Below are positions 1-9,475 of a stretch of DNA of 64,000 bases, piece by piece. Under the pieces are notes generated by a model. That model saw only the letters and a list, made by a program, of their open reading frames with translations. It ran no database searches and was not told the DNA's origin. Position 1 is the stretch's first letter. Each line of letters opens with the position of its first letter. The stretch is from Anthoceros angustus (lineage: Eukaryota; Streptophyta; Anthocerotopsida; Anthocerotales; Anthocerotaceae): assembly GCA_010909165.1 (NCBI GenBank), contig MU008220.1:124001-188000 (forward strand), in the 5' to 3' direction. Position numbers and translations under genes: made by a program.

Positions 1-20
1 TCAACATTCTATCTCCAATA
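1..20 (-). repeat. Terminal fragment of a copia LTR at the window edge
   Basis: The first 20 bases match, apart from the last position or two, the outer end of the Copia-1 LTR at 6,579-6,598. The rest of this LTR, and presumably another minus-strand element, lies to the left of the window. Confidence 0.55.
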
Positions 21-303
21 CTCCCACTTGTTGATCATTGCATAAAAGGACAGTCTTCTTCTCCGCGCGCTCCTTGTGAAAGCTGCTGCTTTTGAGCTTG
101 AGTGTGTGTGTACCAGATTGGCAGCTCCAGGCAACCGACTTCATAAGAGCGTAATGGAACAGCTCAGTGTGAAGGCGATCCCTTACAGGTGTGCCATAAG
201 CATAATAGCCGCTTACGTCCGTTTTCATTACATCACGGCTTTTGGGCGTGACTCTAAGCAAGATGTCTGCTTCTGAGTCTGAAGACCTCTCCTTACCTGC
301 CAA
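4..303 (-). other. Unassigned 100-codon open frame, possibly an exon
   Basis: A minus-strand frame stays open for 100 codons but has no ATG at its upstream end; the first in-frame codon there is TTG. Its last codons and stop fall in the LTR end, so the C-terminus is chimeric. A GTAAGG splice-donor-like sequence lies at about 293-298 on the minus strand. I do not recognise the protein, and its composition (Ser/Lys/Glu rich) is not diagnostic. It could be part of the same disrupted host locus as the exons at 755-1179, but it lies on the opposite strand. Confidence 0.2.
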
Positions 304-754
304 ACATCGTGTCTACCATAGGGATGCTCTAGGGTTTCTGCAACTAAAACGATTGCCTCTTCTTCTCGTGAGAAGGAAGGAGCGGCTCGAGCGCAAGCGG
401 TAGGACTTCTGGCGGGCGCCGCCTAGAGGCGGCCAAGGGGACAACGAGGGCAGTGCTTGAGCAACGCCGCTGAGCGCTGCGGCCGGCAGAAGAAGGCAGC
501 GGCTAAGCAGCCAAGAGCGGCATGGGGGCACCATCCCGTCGTTCTACACCGCCTGAACCTGTAAGACAGACATTCTCATGAGCTTCATTTGATGCCCACA
601 GATGTGAGGGGTGAATTCTAGTACGCCTCCCGTGAGCCACATCCTCCTGCGCCACCCAAATTCCCTGAGCCCAAAGGAGTTCGCCGACAAGTTGTCACCC
701 TCGGCTCGTTTGGAAATACATTTGGTATAGGTGTGCAGCCTCAGGGCTGAAGAT
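304..754. other. GC-rich stretch without a recognisable gene
   Basis: This stretch is GC-rich, especially 380-530, and open in several frames in a way typical of GC-rich noise. A short plus-strand frame around 655-720 could be an upstream exon of the gene ending at 1179, but I could not place convincing splice sites. Confidence 0.3.
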
Positions 755-1179
755 GGTCCGCGTTCGCGTCCAAGATTGCCCAGGTTTTAAAGACCATGTC
801 ATCAGCTTCTACAGTAAGTTGCTTAAACTGTTTGTGGCAATCTTCCCTGTTGCATTTTTGCTGTGAGCAACATGTTTGAGCAGCCCCCTGCTAACTTGCG
901 TGTATCGACCTTGTTCATGTGTGTTGCTCCCCTCACTCCCAGCGTCAAGAACTGGAGGAAGAGAGAGCTGGAGACAAAGAGAGGATTTTCATACCAGAGA
1001 GAAAGGCGGAATTCCCCTGTTACGGTGGAGAAACGTTCACCTCCAAGTCAGATAGTCTTGCTTCCTGGGAGAAGATTTCAGACTCTTCCCCTTCAGTCAG
1101 CATGGGATCCTTGAGGTCTGCTGTGGATTACAGTACCAATGACTCGGACGATGACAGTAATGATTGGGGCTGCACCTAG
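755..1179 (+). CDS. 3'-terminal exons of an unrecognised host gene
   Basis: Two plus-strand segments join in frame across a plausible intron. The upstream piece (about 755-813, reading SAFASKIAQVLKTMSSAST) ends at a donor GTAAGT at 814-819. The acceptor is a pyrimidine-rich tract ending in AG at 941-942, and the next exon (943-1179, 79 codons) opens in phase 0. That exon is charged and acidic near the end (DSDDDSNDWGCT) and finishes with TAG at 1177-1179. An in-frame TGA lies just upstream of the first segment, so another acceptor or a break is needed there. I do not recognise the family. Copia-1 coding sequence begins within a few bases of the stop codon, so the 3' UTR is missing or displaced. 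Confidence 0.42.
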
Positions 1180-1187
1180 CTGTTAGG

Positions 1188-1740
1188 CTAGGTTTTGGTA
1201 GGTGGGGCCTCTGGGTAGCCTTCATGGTTGCCCATGCCAAGACTTTTCATGTGTCTGTAGTGTACATCCCTGCTGAGGGACTTAGTGAACACATCTGCTG
1301 GATTCTCTGCGGTTGGTATATATTCCAGCATGATTTGACCAGACTTGATGAGGTCCCTGATGAAGTGATACTCCACCTCCACGTGTTTCGTGCGAGAGTG
1401 GAATACGGGATTTTTAGCCAAGTTCATTGATCCATGGTTGTCTGTTTTTATCGTGGTGCAGGTTGGGAGTGGCAGCCCTAGTTCCTTGAACAACAATTTG
1501 CACCAAGCAATCTCCTTGGCTGAAACACGATACTCAGCCTCGATGCTTGATGTGGCAACGGTGGGCTGTTTTTTACTGGACCAGCAAATAGGTCCACTGC
1601 TACCATAACGACGTGCCACAGGCGATCTTGTGTATCAACATCTCCGCATAGTCAGTCGTGTATACATCCAACTCGATGTACGCCATGAATAATGTCGAAC
1701 TTGATCCCTATGTTTGATGTTCCTTCAAGTACCTAACGAC
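1188..1740 (-). pseudogene. Copia-1 RNase H domain
   Basis: This is the C-terminal RNase H part of the copia polyprotein, which removes RNA from the RNA-DNA hybrid during reverse transcription. Family motifs are visible: SSIEAEY, the TDNHGSMNLAKNPVFHSRTKH block, and the near-terminal ENPADVFTKSL. The protein ends shortly after at a stop at 1188. The join to RT (about 1,640-1,740) contains YLKGTSN-like remains of the RT C-terminus but is frameshifted. Confidence 0.85.
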
Positions 1741-2515
1741 TCTCTTAACTCCTGTCCAGTGTTTTTGTCCAGGATTTTCAAGATATTGAGAGTACGCTTG
1801 TGGTATAGGCAACATCGGTGTGTGTTGGTGCATAGATAAGTTTGCCAATGCCCTTCCTGTAAGGGATTGACCTCATCTCGTCTTTATCGCTTTGTGTTTC
1901 AGGACTCATGGACTTGCTAAACTTCAGTCCACAAGGTAGTGGGGTAGCTGTTGGTTTTGCATCCTTCAAGCCAAGCTGTTCAGCACATTCTAACAGGTAG
2001 TGAGGTTGTGTAAGAGATATAGATCTATTTTTCCTATCCCTTTGAATAAGGACTCCCAGACAGCTTTGAAGAGCTCCAAGATTCGTCATTTCAAACTTGG
2101 TAGCTAGCAGCTTGTTAATCTTGGTGATGAATGTGGGGCTATTGCAGGATAGAATCAAGTCATCTACATATCGCAAGATAGCATACCACATCACGGATCA
2201 CAGTGGTTTCTTTGCATATGATTTCCGTTAATGCGATGTAAAATATTGTCTTTACGTGAACATGTCTAACTCATAATCGATGTCTTTGTCGGGCACATAT
2301 AGTACGAAAAGTGGCTTCAGCGGAGCATATGTCTCAAAGTAATCCAGACCAGGCACTTGTGAAAAACCACGAGCTACAAGTCGTGCTTTGTACCTGTCGA
2401 ATGTTCTCTCTGCCTTCACCTTTAATTTAAACACCCACTTGCATGATACCACCTTTCGTCCAAGAGGTAACTTAGCAAGTATCCATGTCCCATTCTTGAT
2501 CAATGAATCGTATTT
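1741..2515 (-). pseudogene. Copia-1 reverse transcriptase, internally deleted
   Basis: The N-terminal part (about 2,252-2,515) shows WVFKLKVKAERTFDRYKARLVARGF, a standard copia RT start seen here in two halves around WVFKLK and KARLVARGF. The C-terminal part (1,778-2,194) contains the catalytic YVDDLIL. Between them only about 60 bases remain where about 100 codons are expected, so the segment carrying the first catalytic Asp and the LYGLKQ-type motif is gone. A stop also follows the LDMFT remnant. The enzyme cannot be functional. Confidence 0.85.
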
Positions 2516-3225
2516 TGATTGAATTGCCTTGTTCCACTCTGCAGAATCAGGACGACTAAGTGCTTCCTCATAGGACTGTGGTTCAACAGGGTCTAGGTAG
2601 GTAGCATTAGCTATTGCTCTTCGAAAGTCCTGTGACTAATAATAGTCCGGTGCCCGTCTTTCTCTTGTAGGGTAACGGCGCTCAGGCTGTGGTGGAATTT
2701 CAGGTTCCAAAGGCTGAAGTTCAGGTTCAACTTCTGCATCACTGTCAGAAGGATCTGGAGGATCAGCATCGTCCTCAACATCATCCTCGTCAATGTCTGG
2801 GTCAGGGTTGGGCGAAGGTAAAAGGTCAGGTGGTGGAACTGGAGGAGGTTGCTGCTGCAAGGTTCAGCAAAATCAGCTTCATCTGCCTGCTCCTGCTCAT
2901 CATGTTGCTGTTCATCCCCCTAGACAATCTCCTCAAGGCGAGAATCGGAAAAGCGGTGACATCGGCAAGGCAGAAGGTCAAGATCCTCTGGGAGAGTAGC
3001 TCCCATTTGCGCCAAGTTCGACCTTCATCAAAGGTCACCGCGTGCATAGACCACCTTGTTCGAGTCGTCATAGAGCTTGTAAGCTTTTATACCTTGGTAT
3101 CCTATCATAAGATATTTCTTGGCCTTAGCGGTAACTTTGTTCTCTTGGCCTTAGGGATGAAGGCGTAAGCGATACATCCGAAAGTACGAAGATGTAGGAT
3201 AGCTGGCTTCCTGCCATAGAAAGCT
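2516..3225 (-). pseudogene. Copia-1 integrase C-terminus and Pro/Asp-rich linker
   Basis: The segment near 3,100-3,225 reads FEAFYGRKPAILHLRTFGC followed by AYAFIPKAKRTKL, the usual end of copia integrase. After that (about 2,640-2,860) comes a Pro-, Gln- and Asp-rich linker of low complexity, also typical between integrase and RT. Several frameshifts break it. Confidence 0.7.
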
Positions 3226-3760
3226 TCAAAGGGGTCTCGATTCTGCAGTTGTAGGCAACTTTAAATAAATACAGGTCATAAGGGCTTGACCCGAGGATAG
3301 TGGCAATGAGACTTGATGGAGCATAGATGAAACCATCTCCTGCAGAGTTAGGTTCAAGCGCTCAGCAACACCGTCCTGTTGCGGGGTGTAAACAACTGTA
3401 AGTTGTCTTCCTATCCCTTCGTCCTTGCAATAGGCTTGAAATTCGTTTGATGTGAATTCACCACCATTGTCAGAACGTAGAGTTTTCAGCTGTTTTCCTG
3501 TCCACCTCTCTGCAAGTTTCATATAGTCTTTGAACAGAGAGAAGCATTCACTCTTAGCTTTCAAAATGTAAGCAATGACAAATCTTGTCTTGTCATCTGT
3601 GAATGTGAGGAAGTATCGGCCACCACCAATTGAGGGCTGCGAAAGTGGCCCACATATGTCAGTGTGCACAAGCTCAAGAACTTCTGAAGCCCGGTGAGGA
3701 GCCTTGTTCTTGAAACCATGGCGTTTAGGCGACACACAAGCTTCACGGAGGGTAAGGATG
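3226..3760 (-). pseudogene. Copia-1 integrase core
   Basis: The RNase-H-fold integrase core is largely open. The catalytic triad can be placed: Asp in HTDICGP, Asp in LRSDNGGEF and Glu in DGVAERLN. The first strand is followed by GGGRYFLTFTDD, the usual copia spacing. This domain inserts the element cDNA into the genome. The reading frame is open from about 3,735 but lacks its upstream zinc-binding part in the same frame. Confidence 0.88.
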
Positions 3761-4400
3761 GCAAGCGTCCAATGTTTCCATCCATGCAGTCACTAGCGAC
3801 TAGTTTACGCAACTTAGCGTGAGGGTGACCTAGGCGTATATGCCATAACCTAGCTTTTCTTCGCTGTTGTCTACGACTTGGAAGCTAAGTTGGCTTTGGC
3901 ATTACTAATGTGAGTGTGCAATCTGAAAAGATCATGGTCTGATGACCCATAAGCTAGGATTTTACGATGATCAAAAGCATCTATTATCCTACATTACATT
4001 GGAGTGAAGAGGATGTGGTTGTTATCCATGTTCAACTTCCTAGCAGTAGGTTCCTTGTCATTTCGGGCACATGATACCGTCGGTAGTAGGGCGTGATGCA
4101 AGGAAGCGGGATTTTCCTGTCTTGATGCACAGGGACACAAGTGAGCTATCGTCACCTAGGTAAACAAAGCGGTCTTTAACTAGTCGTAAAGTGAATGAGT
4201 TTCTCGAAACAAATGTCTTGTTGTGCACCTGTCAAGGAACCATTCTTGTGTGGGGTTTGCCTTGAGTATTCTTGTGAGACATGTGGGGTTTGCAAGAGGG
4301 GAGTAAACTTCCATTCCCCTTTGTTAGGGCTGAAGGAGAGCCTTGTTTGTCACCAACATGTGTCGAGAAGTGGAGTTACCATCCTTGCGAGGTACTCGGA
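3761..4400 (-). pseudogene. Copia-1 GAG-pre-integrase and protease remnants
   Basis: The stretch corresponding to Copia-2 at 10,800-11,390 is present but broken. I can see KLRKLVASDCM of the pre-integrase and RKLNMDNNH with RIIDAFDHRKILAYGSSDHD between protease and pre-integrase. The protease DTG region near 4,200-4,300 is degraded compared with Copia-2. At least three frameshifts are needed to read through. Confidence 0.72.
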
Positions 4401-5185
4401 CCTTCTTTCGACAATCATTCTCCCAATGGCACGGAATCGGCACCGTGGCATTTTCCAGCTTCTTGGGCTTCTTGTGTAGTAGCTCTTGCTAGCACCGAGT
4501 ATGTAGTTTACCTACGAAGTTGGCTTTCCTTTCCTTTGTTAGTGGTGCTCCCGCGGCTCGCTTGCCTCCCTCTTGTTGCCTCTTCACGAAGAAGAGCTCC
4601 CACTAACTCTGAAAATGTTGTTGGGGTAATGTAACTCCTGCACCTTAGCTATCTTACATCCTTGAAGGTGCGAGGCATTGTAGGAGGAGGTTAAGTGTGA
4701 CCACGCCTCGAGCGAGACATCATGAAGTCATGTGAGCAAGTCATCCTTGATGCTTTCTTGAGAAGCACTCTCAAGTTTAGACACCATTGATCTAAAATGT
4801 CCAAGATGTTTCTCAATTGTATCTCCATCTCTCATTTTGCGATTGAAGATTGCGAAATCTTTGTCATCGACTTGTTGAATTGGCTCCCGAATGGTCTTGA
4901 AGTCTGACCAAATCTCACTTTGCATCGTCAGGTCTATCTCAACATGTCGAGGTTAGGCCTCCTAATGAGGTCTTGAGCATATTCATCGCCAGCGGTCCAA
5001 GCATCCGCAATTTCTTTTCGCAATTGAAGGAGTGGAATCAGTGCAGTTAGGAGAAACAAGTCTTCACTTCACCAGCGCTTGTGTTGCAATGATCCGCATC
5101 CGCATTACCCATATATCGTAATCTGTCCCCCCAAACTGTCTTTTTCCTTGAATGCATCACCACTTGAATTGCTCGAGTCAGCCAT
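4401..5185 (-). pseudogene. Copia-1 gag
   Basis: The start codon is the complement of 5,183-5,185; the protein begins MADSSNSSGDAFKEKDS, matching the Copia-2 gag start. The core motif MRDGDTIEKHLGHFRSMVSK lies within 4,728-4,925. The zinc-knuckle end (about 4,400-4,500) is hardly readable. Gag forms the cytoplasmic particle that packages the element RNA. Frameshifts occur after the first 25 codons and again before the MRDGDT block. Confidence 0.78.
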
Positions 5186-5339
5186 GTTTAGGACTACCGT
5201 TAGTCATTCCTAAATGGATTAATATGGCTGTTAATTTATGCTCTGTCGACATGCGGTCAACGGTGAATGAGCGAAAAGACACTAAGATGCTCTTAATGGG
5301 TATAGCGGCCAATTTACAAAGGGTTAGCGAGGTCGGAGT

Positions 5340-6050
5340 AGGTTAGTAGCTTGCATATGAACTCTGTTGTCAATCCTTTGTTTCCTAATCTCCCATCTGT
5401 TGAATGCGTAGGTAGAGCAAGAAGGACATGAATTTGGAGTGTTAAACAAATGAAACCTATCATTTTACTTGCCTTCTTACATGCAACACCTCACGAATCA
5501 GGTTTGCAAGCAAGGCGTTTCAACAAGGTAGATTTATAATCCAAATGTTCTATCTTCTCATTAGATCTCATGAAGTCTACTAGCGCAAGTCTGGTGATTG
5601 TTTGAAATCTCCTATCGACATGTTGCAGGTGTGCTTCGATCCTAGCATTCAACTGTGTAACACTTGTGTGTGGTGCTACATGTGTGGTCAGGAAACCTCT
5701 TGGGTGACCATTTCCATCAAATGCTCGAACACGCATACGGAAGATTATTAGGGTTTCTAGGTGGAGGGCAAGCAAGATGATGTTGTTCAGGAAAAAGGGT
5801 CTCAATTATAATATTGAAAGACTCCCTTAGTTCCAAGCAAATGAGTTGATTTTGTGTTGAGTCCATTCTTGAGTCGATTGGTGGATTACGCAATCGTGTG
5901 CTGTTTATTTGCGCCTTGCCCTCTGCGTGATCTGTTTGTGGAACTCGCTCAGCAGGGCGTGGCTGCCATTGCTGCCCATCCAATTGATTGGCCACAATTT
6001 TGTGTTTTAGAAATGCTTCAAGAAGCATATTGTAATTTCTATTATGATTT
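5340..6050 (-). pseudogene. Extra frame upstream of gag in Copia-1 (ORF0)
   Basis: Between the primer-binding site and gag lies a broken reading frame clearly related to the one in Copia-2. Shared pieces are LRESFNIIIETLFPEQHHLA, RAFDGNGHP, TTHVAPHTSVTQL, EKIEHLDYK, and a Cys-X2-Cys segment NSCPSCSTYAFNRW near the end. The order of the pieces is the same in both elements. Ordinary copia elements do not need a frame here. I do not recognise a domain, so the role is unknown. It is frameshifted in several places. Confidence 0.6.
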
Positions 6051-6334
6051 TATAAAGAATTTTTGCCACTTCTGGCAGTCCTTCTAGTGTACATGGTGTC
6101 AAATTGCCTTGCAGCAATCTGACAACACGTGCACTAGGACGAACTCCTAGAAATGCAAAATCTTTCTAAATAAAAATCAAAAAAGCAAACTACAATTTGG
6201 TTTCTTGAACATTTTCTTTATTTCTTATTAGAACCTATTTTCTAATCAAGAAACAAACACAAAAATATATATATGCACATCTACATGTGCAGAATTTAAT
6301 GTGCATTCACATGAATGCAATCTACACCTAACAT

Positions 6335-6346
6335 GGCTCGATACCA
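6335..6346 (-). other. Copia-1 primer-binding site (initiator-Met tRNA)
   Basis: The minus strand reads TGGTATCGAGCC, one base off the common plant copia primer-binding site TGGTATCAGAGC. It sits just inside the LTR, as expected for first-strand priming. Confidence 0.82.
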
Positions 6347-6355
6347 TAACAAAAT

Positions 6356-6599
6356 ATGTAATAGTGCGGATCAATTACGTATTGAGTAATTACATTGTTA
6401 TGTATTCATAGAAGAATAGAGTACATAAAACAAGCAAGCAACTGAACTTAACTTAATTGCGAAAAGGCATGACCTTTGGCTAACGGATGTAACCCTAATG
6501 AAAGGGTAAGCAGCTAAAATAAGACTAGATATACATACACACTATATATCGGAATATAACTAAACCCTAAGTAATGACTCAACATTCTATCTCCAATAA
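6356..6599 (-). repeat. Copia-1 LTR
   Basis: This segment is related to the Copia-2 LTR at about 13,510-13,740. Both contain CCCTAATGAAAGGGTAAG on the plus strand and both end in a GACTCAACA or GAGTCAACA segment. The outer end reads (minus strand) TGGAGATAGAATGTTGAG, a common copia LTR start. No matching LTR exists at the other end of the element. Confidence 0.7.
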
Positions 6600-8030
6600 T
6601 CCAAGGAGGAATGTGGAGACTTTATGAAAGGAGCGAGATGGAAAATCCCATTTACCTCGGCGAAAGGGGACAACCCACAACGTGGCACCAGGCCAGGGGG
6701 TAGGGTGCCCCCGCACTAATCTACCCTATAACCCCCAACCGCCCCCAAGATGTCGCCGTCCAAGATAGGGAAGAGCCTACTTACCACTGGTGCCGCCGAT
6801 GCCTCGTCTCCAGCACTCGTGATCGTCCTTCAGTATTCAGCTTCACCTCCATAGCACCTTGTGGAACTACTTTCGCAGACGGCCAGCCGGGCGTACACAG
6901 ATCCCGTGTCGTTGTAGTATGGGGTCCGGTCCCAAGGGAATGCATTACCTTTCCGTCCGCTTGCAATTGCCTACTCGGTTCATCTAACTTACCCTTCTTT
7001 TGCTGCGTTTGGCGACCTTCCAGCGATCCACGGCGGATGACACATGCTCTCGCGTCTTCATGTCCTGCGGACTCTACTGGGCGAGCAGCACCAGCGTAGG
7101 GGCCGGAGGAACCACTCGGTTGGCGTCCATTCTTCACAAGCCCCGGACCGGGGTTTGTATTACCCCCTACACCCTCAGCGTCCGTATCACTCACCTAGCC
7201 ATAGCCGCGCAACTTACTTTATGTCTCACCGTTACATTACTGTACAAGCACGGTATGGCCGAAAGTTTAAGGACTCGTTCTCGTCCCAGTGTTCTCTCTC
7301 TCACCCATGACTCCCTTGCCATTCTACTCTTGTTGATCTCGTCTGCACCCTGAGGTGCTTGGTTGAAGTTGCATGTCCCGGTGAGTGGGTTGCAGCACCT
7401 CTGCGTTTCCGACCGCCTTGATCCAAGTCCATCCGGGCTCTACCGCCCTCACAGTGGCCCTCGGCCTTCGCTCAATCATTGGCCATCGGGGTCCACTACA
7501 GGAAGAGCAGGGGTCCCGGTTCTCCACACCTACACTCACCACCACGCGTTAGGGTCCGTCATCAGAACCTGGATAATTCTCTCCGGAGTAGTCCGCCCGC
7601 TCGGTGAATCGGGACTCGCGTTAGTACTGGACTCACAAAAACCTGCAAGTCTAACGCGGCATCAATCCCAAAAGAAAGATCACATTACTGGGATGGCAAC
7701 CCCCCTCTTATACTACGTTCCGAGGTAGTGCCTTTATTACATTCCTAAATTGGTCCTACTGCCAGCTAACTACGCACGCGCAAGTGGCCCCAGTCCCCCG
7801 CATGGTCCTATCTACATCTACGGCGGTGAGGTTGTTGCTGACTACGGCTGACTCTTGGCCCTGGCAGTCCAATCCCCAGCTTTGGCGCCTGAGGGGCGCC
7901 CAATCGGATTATTCTTGACCCGGGTCTATGCACGCTTAGGTACATCACTTCCATCCAAAATTGGGAGTGATAACTTGCTAAGTAGATGGTGGTAAAAACG
8001 GGGTTCTTTTTTAATCCGTTTCACATACGC
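6600..8030 (-). other. LTR-like and leader-like GC-rich segment, possibly from a gypsy element
   Basis: Read on the minus strand, this region has a TATA-like GTATAAGAG at about 7,705-7,713, then a GC-rich stretch, then two frames (about 7,324-7,545 and 6,781-7,194) rich in Arg, Gly, Ser and Pro. The layout resembles an LTR followed by a gag leader, but I found no primer-binding site, no second LTR and no diagnostic domain. A copy search would decide it. Confidence 0.25.
6781..7194 (-). CDS. Unrecognised open frame ending at a strong splice donor
   Basis: An ATG-initiated minus-strand frame (MSDTDAEGVGGNTNPGPG at the start) runs 137 codons. A GTAAGT donor occurs near its end at about 6,779-6,784, so the frame could be a first exon. 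It is rich in Gly, Ser, Arg and Gln and looks disordered. No family is recognised. It may be the gag leader of the LTR-like segment or chance openness in GC-rich DNA. Confidence 0.25.
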   Translation of the reverse strand: MSDTDAEGVGGNTNPGPGLVKNGRQPSGSSGPYAGAARPVESAGHEDARACVIRRGSLEGRQTQQKKGKLDEPSRQLQADGKVMHSLGTGPHTTTTRDLCTPGWPSAKVVPQGAMEVKLNTEGRSRVLETRHRRHQW

Positions 8031-8214
8031 CTTAAAATATCTCGGTTTTGGGTGTAACTGTGGTCCGTGGGTTTAGTTGTGGCTTACGCGCTTGCTTTTG
8101 TGGAAGTGGAGCGCGAGATAAAGGTGAGGTTGCCTGTGTTTGTGTGTGGGGTTTGGTCCGAAGTAGATGGGGGAATGCACGTGGGAGAATGGGGAAGTTG
8201 ATGGTGGTGTTGGA

Positions 8215-8440
8215 GAATGGCGGAGGTTGGTAGTGATGTGGGAGGAAGGGTTTGCGGCGGTGTGGGAGGCATGCTTTGCGGCGATGTGGGAGGGCGGCGA
8301 TGTGGGAGGGCGGCGATATGGGAGGAGGTAGGAGGATGCATTTGGGAGGAGGTGGGGAGGATGAAGGTGTGGGAGGAGGTGGGATGGCGCCAGTGTGGGA
8401 GGGCGGTGGAGGTGTTGGAAGACTGCGGCGGCGGCTTAGG
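8215..8440 (+). repeat. G-rich degenerate minisatellite
   Basis: Imperfect repeats of GATGTGGGAGGGCGGC and GGGAGGAGGTGGGAGG run for about 225 bases. The plus strand has many runs of two to four G spaced by one to seven bases, which could fold as G-quadruplex. The minus strand translates as a Pro/Thr/Ser-rich, His-containing chain that reflects the repeat rather than a protein family. It lies directly upstream of the SAHH pseudogene. Confidence 0.7.
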
Positions 8441-8449
8441 GTTGACCTC

Positions 8450-9475
8450 GCTCACAAGACAGGGACATGTCCCTTGCGGACTTTGGTCGCCTGGAGCTGG
8501 ATCTGGATATGGCCGAGGTGGAGATGGCGGGCTTCTTTGCCTCGCGCGTCGAGTTCAGCCCCTCGCAGCCCTCGTGCTCCTGTCCCATCTTTTCCCACCA
8601 CAGCGGTAGTGGCTCGCGACAGTGCGGCCGTGTGTGCCTGGAAGGAGGCAGCTCCGAGTCTTGGTGGTGGGCCAGGCGGACCTTGGATTGGGGCCACAGT
8701 GGCGGGCGCCATCGGATGATGGGCGATATCGGGTTTGCCCGAGTGGCATCTGAAGGGCGATGTTTTGGTGGCGTTTGGTGGGTTTGAGAGAGACCACAGG
8801 GTGGCTAAGTGTTATCCTTGTAGCAGTATGAAGAATCATCGACTGGGATTCTAGCCCTTCTCTCAACGCGTCAAGTGGAGCTCAAATTGTCTTGAGGAGG
8901 TACGTGCCACCCTCTCTCTCGTTTAGTTCCCGATCGGCAACCTCCTCCCCTTTATGATTGTGAGCACCTTTGTATGGGATATACACTTTCCCGTTCACCC
9001 ACCTTCCAATGTTGAAGTTCGACAAGCGTGAGTGCCACTCCTTTACGACACGTCCTCAACTCTTGCTTGAAGCTACTTGCAGTCCAGCTCAGCAACCAGC
9101 ATTTCCTCTCACACTTCAAACCTAGTATGAGACCATGGTGACCATTGGTGTACTACCATAAACAGGATTTTGCAAGCGTTTCTTGACAGGATGATGCCCG
9201 CTTTTGTGGACTACCTGCTCGAGGACTACAAGAGATAACAGCGGGGAGCTGGTCTTCCCTCCCATCAATTTGAATGACTCCGTGACGTAGAGCAAGGTAC
9301 GGGATTTTGGCTTTTTGTTGGGGAGTGACCGTCCTGACAGATGTGGTGGAAGTGGACTCGTGCTGATCGGGTTGATTGGACTTTTTTTTTTGCAGCTTGA
9401 CAACTTGTATGGATCCCGTCACTCTCTGCCCGATGGACTCATGAGGGCACAAAAGGTTGTCATTGCTTCAGATAG
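8450..9475 (+). pseudogene. S-adenosylhomocysteine hydrolase pseudogene fragment
   Basis: SAHH splits S-adenosylhomocysteine into adenosine and homocysteine in the methyl cycle. An N-terminal piece starts at ATG 8,467 with MSLADFGRLELDLDMAEVEM and continues EFSPSQP. About 40 codons are then missing before CSCPIFS. The next conserved pieces are split over two frames: ARDSAAVCAWKE, then WWWARRTLDWGHSGG. A second block at about 9,225-9,296 reads SGELVFPPINLNDSVT, a premature TAG (9,288-9,290), then SK. A donor GTACGG at 9,297 and a T-rich acceptor ending at 9,395 bound a 99-base intron. The next exon reads LDNLYGSRHSLPDGLMRA. The NAD-binding and C-terminal parts are absent. The retained intron shows a DNA-level duplicate, not a retrocopy. 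Confidence 0.82.

Larger units (their letters stand above)
1185..6599 (-). mobile_element. Decayed Ty1/copia retrotransposon (Copia-1)
   Basis: Read on the minus strand, the order is LTR, initiator-Met primer-binding site, an extra upstream frame, gag, protease, GAG-pre-integrase, integrase, RT and RNase H. Integrase before RT is the copia order. The element is dead: it has many frameshifts, a deletion of about 100 codons in RT, and no recognisable LTR after RNase H. Its left end abuts the TAG of a host exon at 1179. The right LTR ends near 6,599. Confidence 0.9.

Noticed and set aside
76-534. Several short frames on both strands near the window start as genes
   Set aside because: They overlap each other in GC-rich DNA without family motifs, and the longest lacks an ATG.
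8084-8455. Pro-rich minus-strand frame as an extensin-like protein
   Set aside because: It is the antisense of the G-rich minisatellite. There is no signal peptide and no regular SPPPP repeat.
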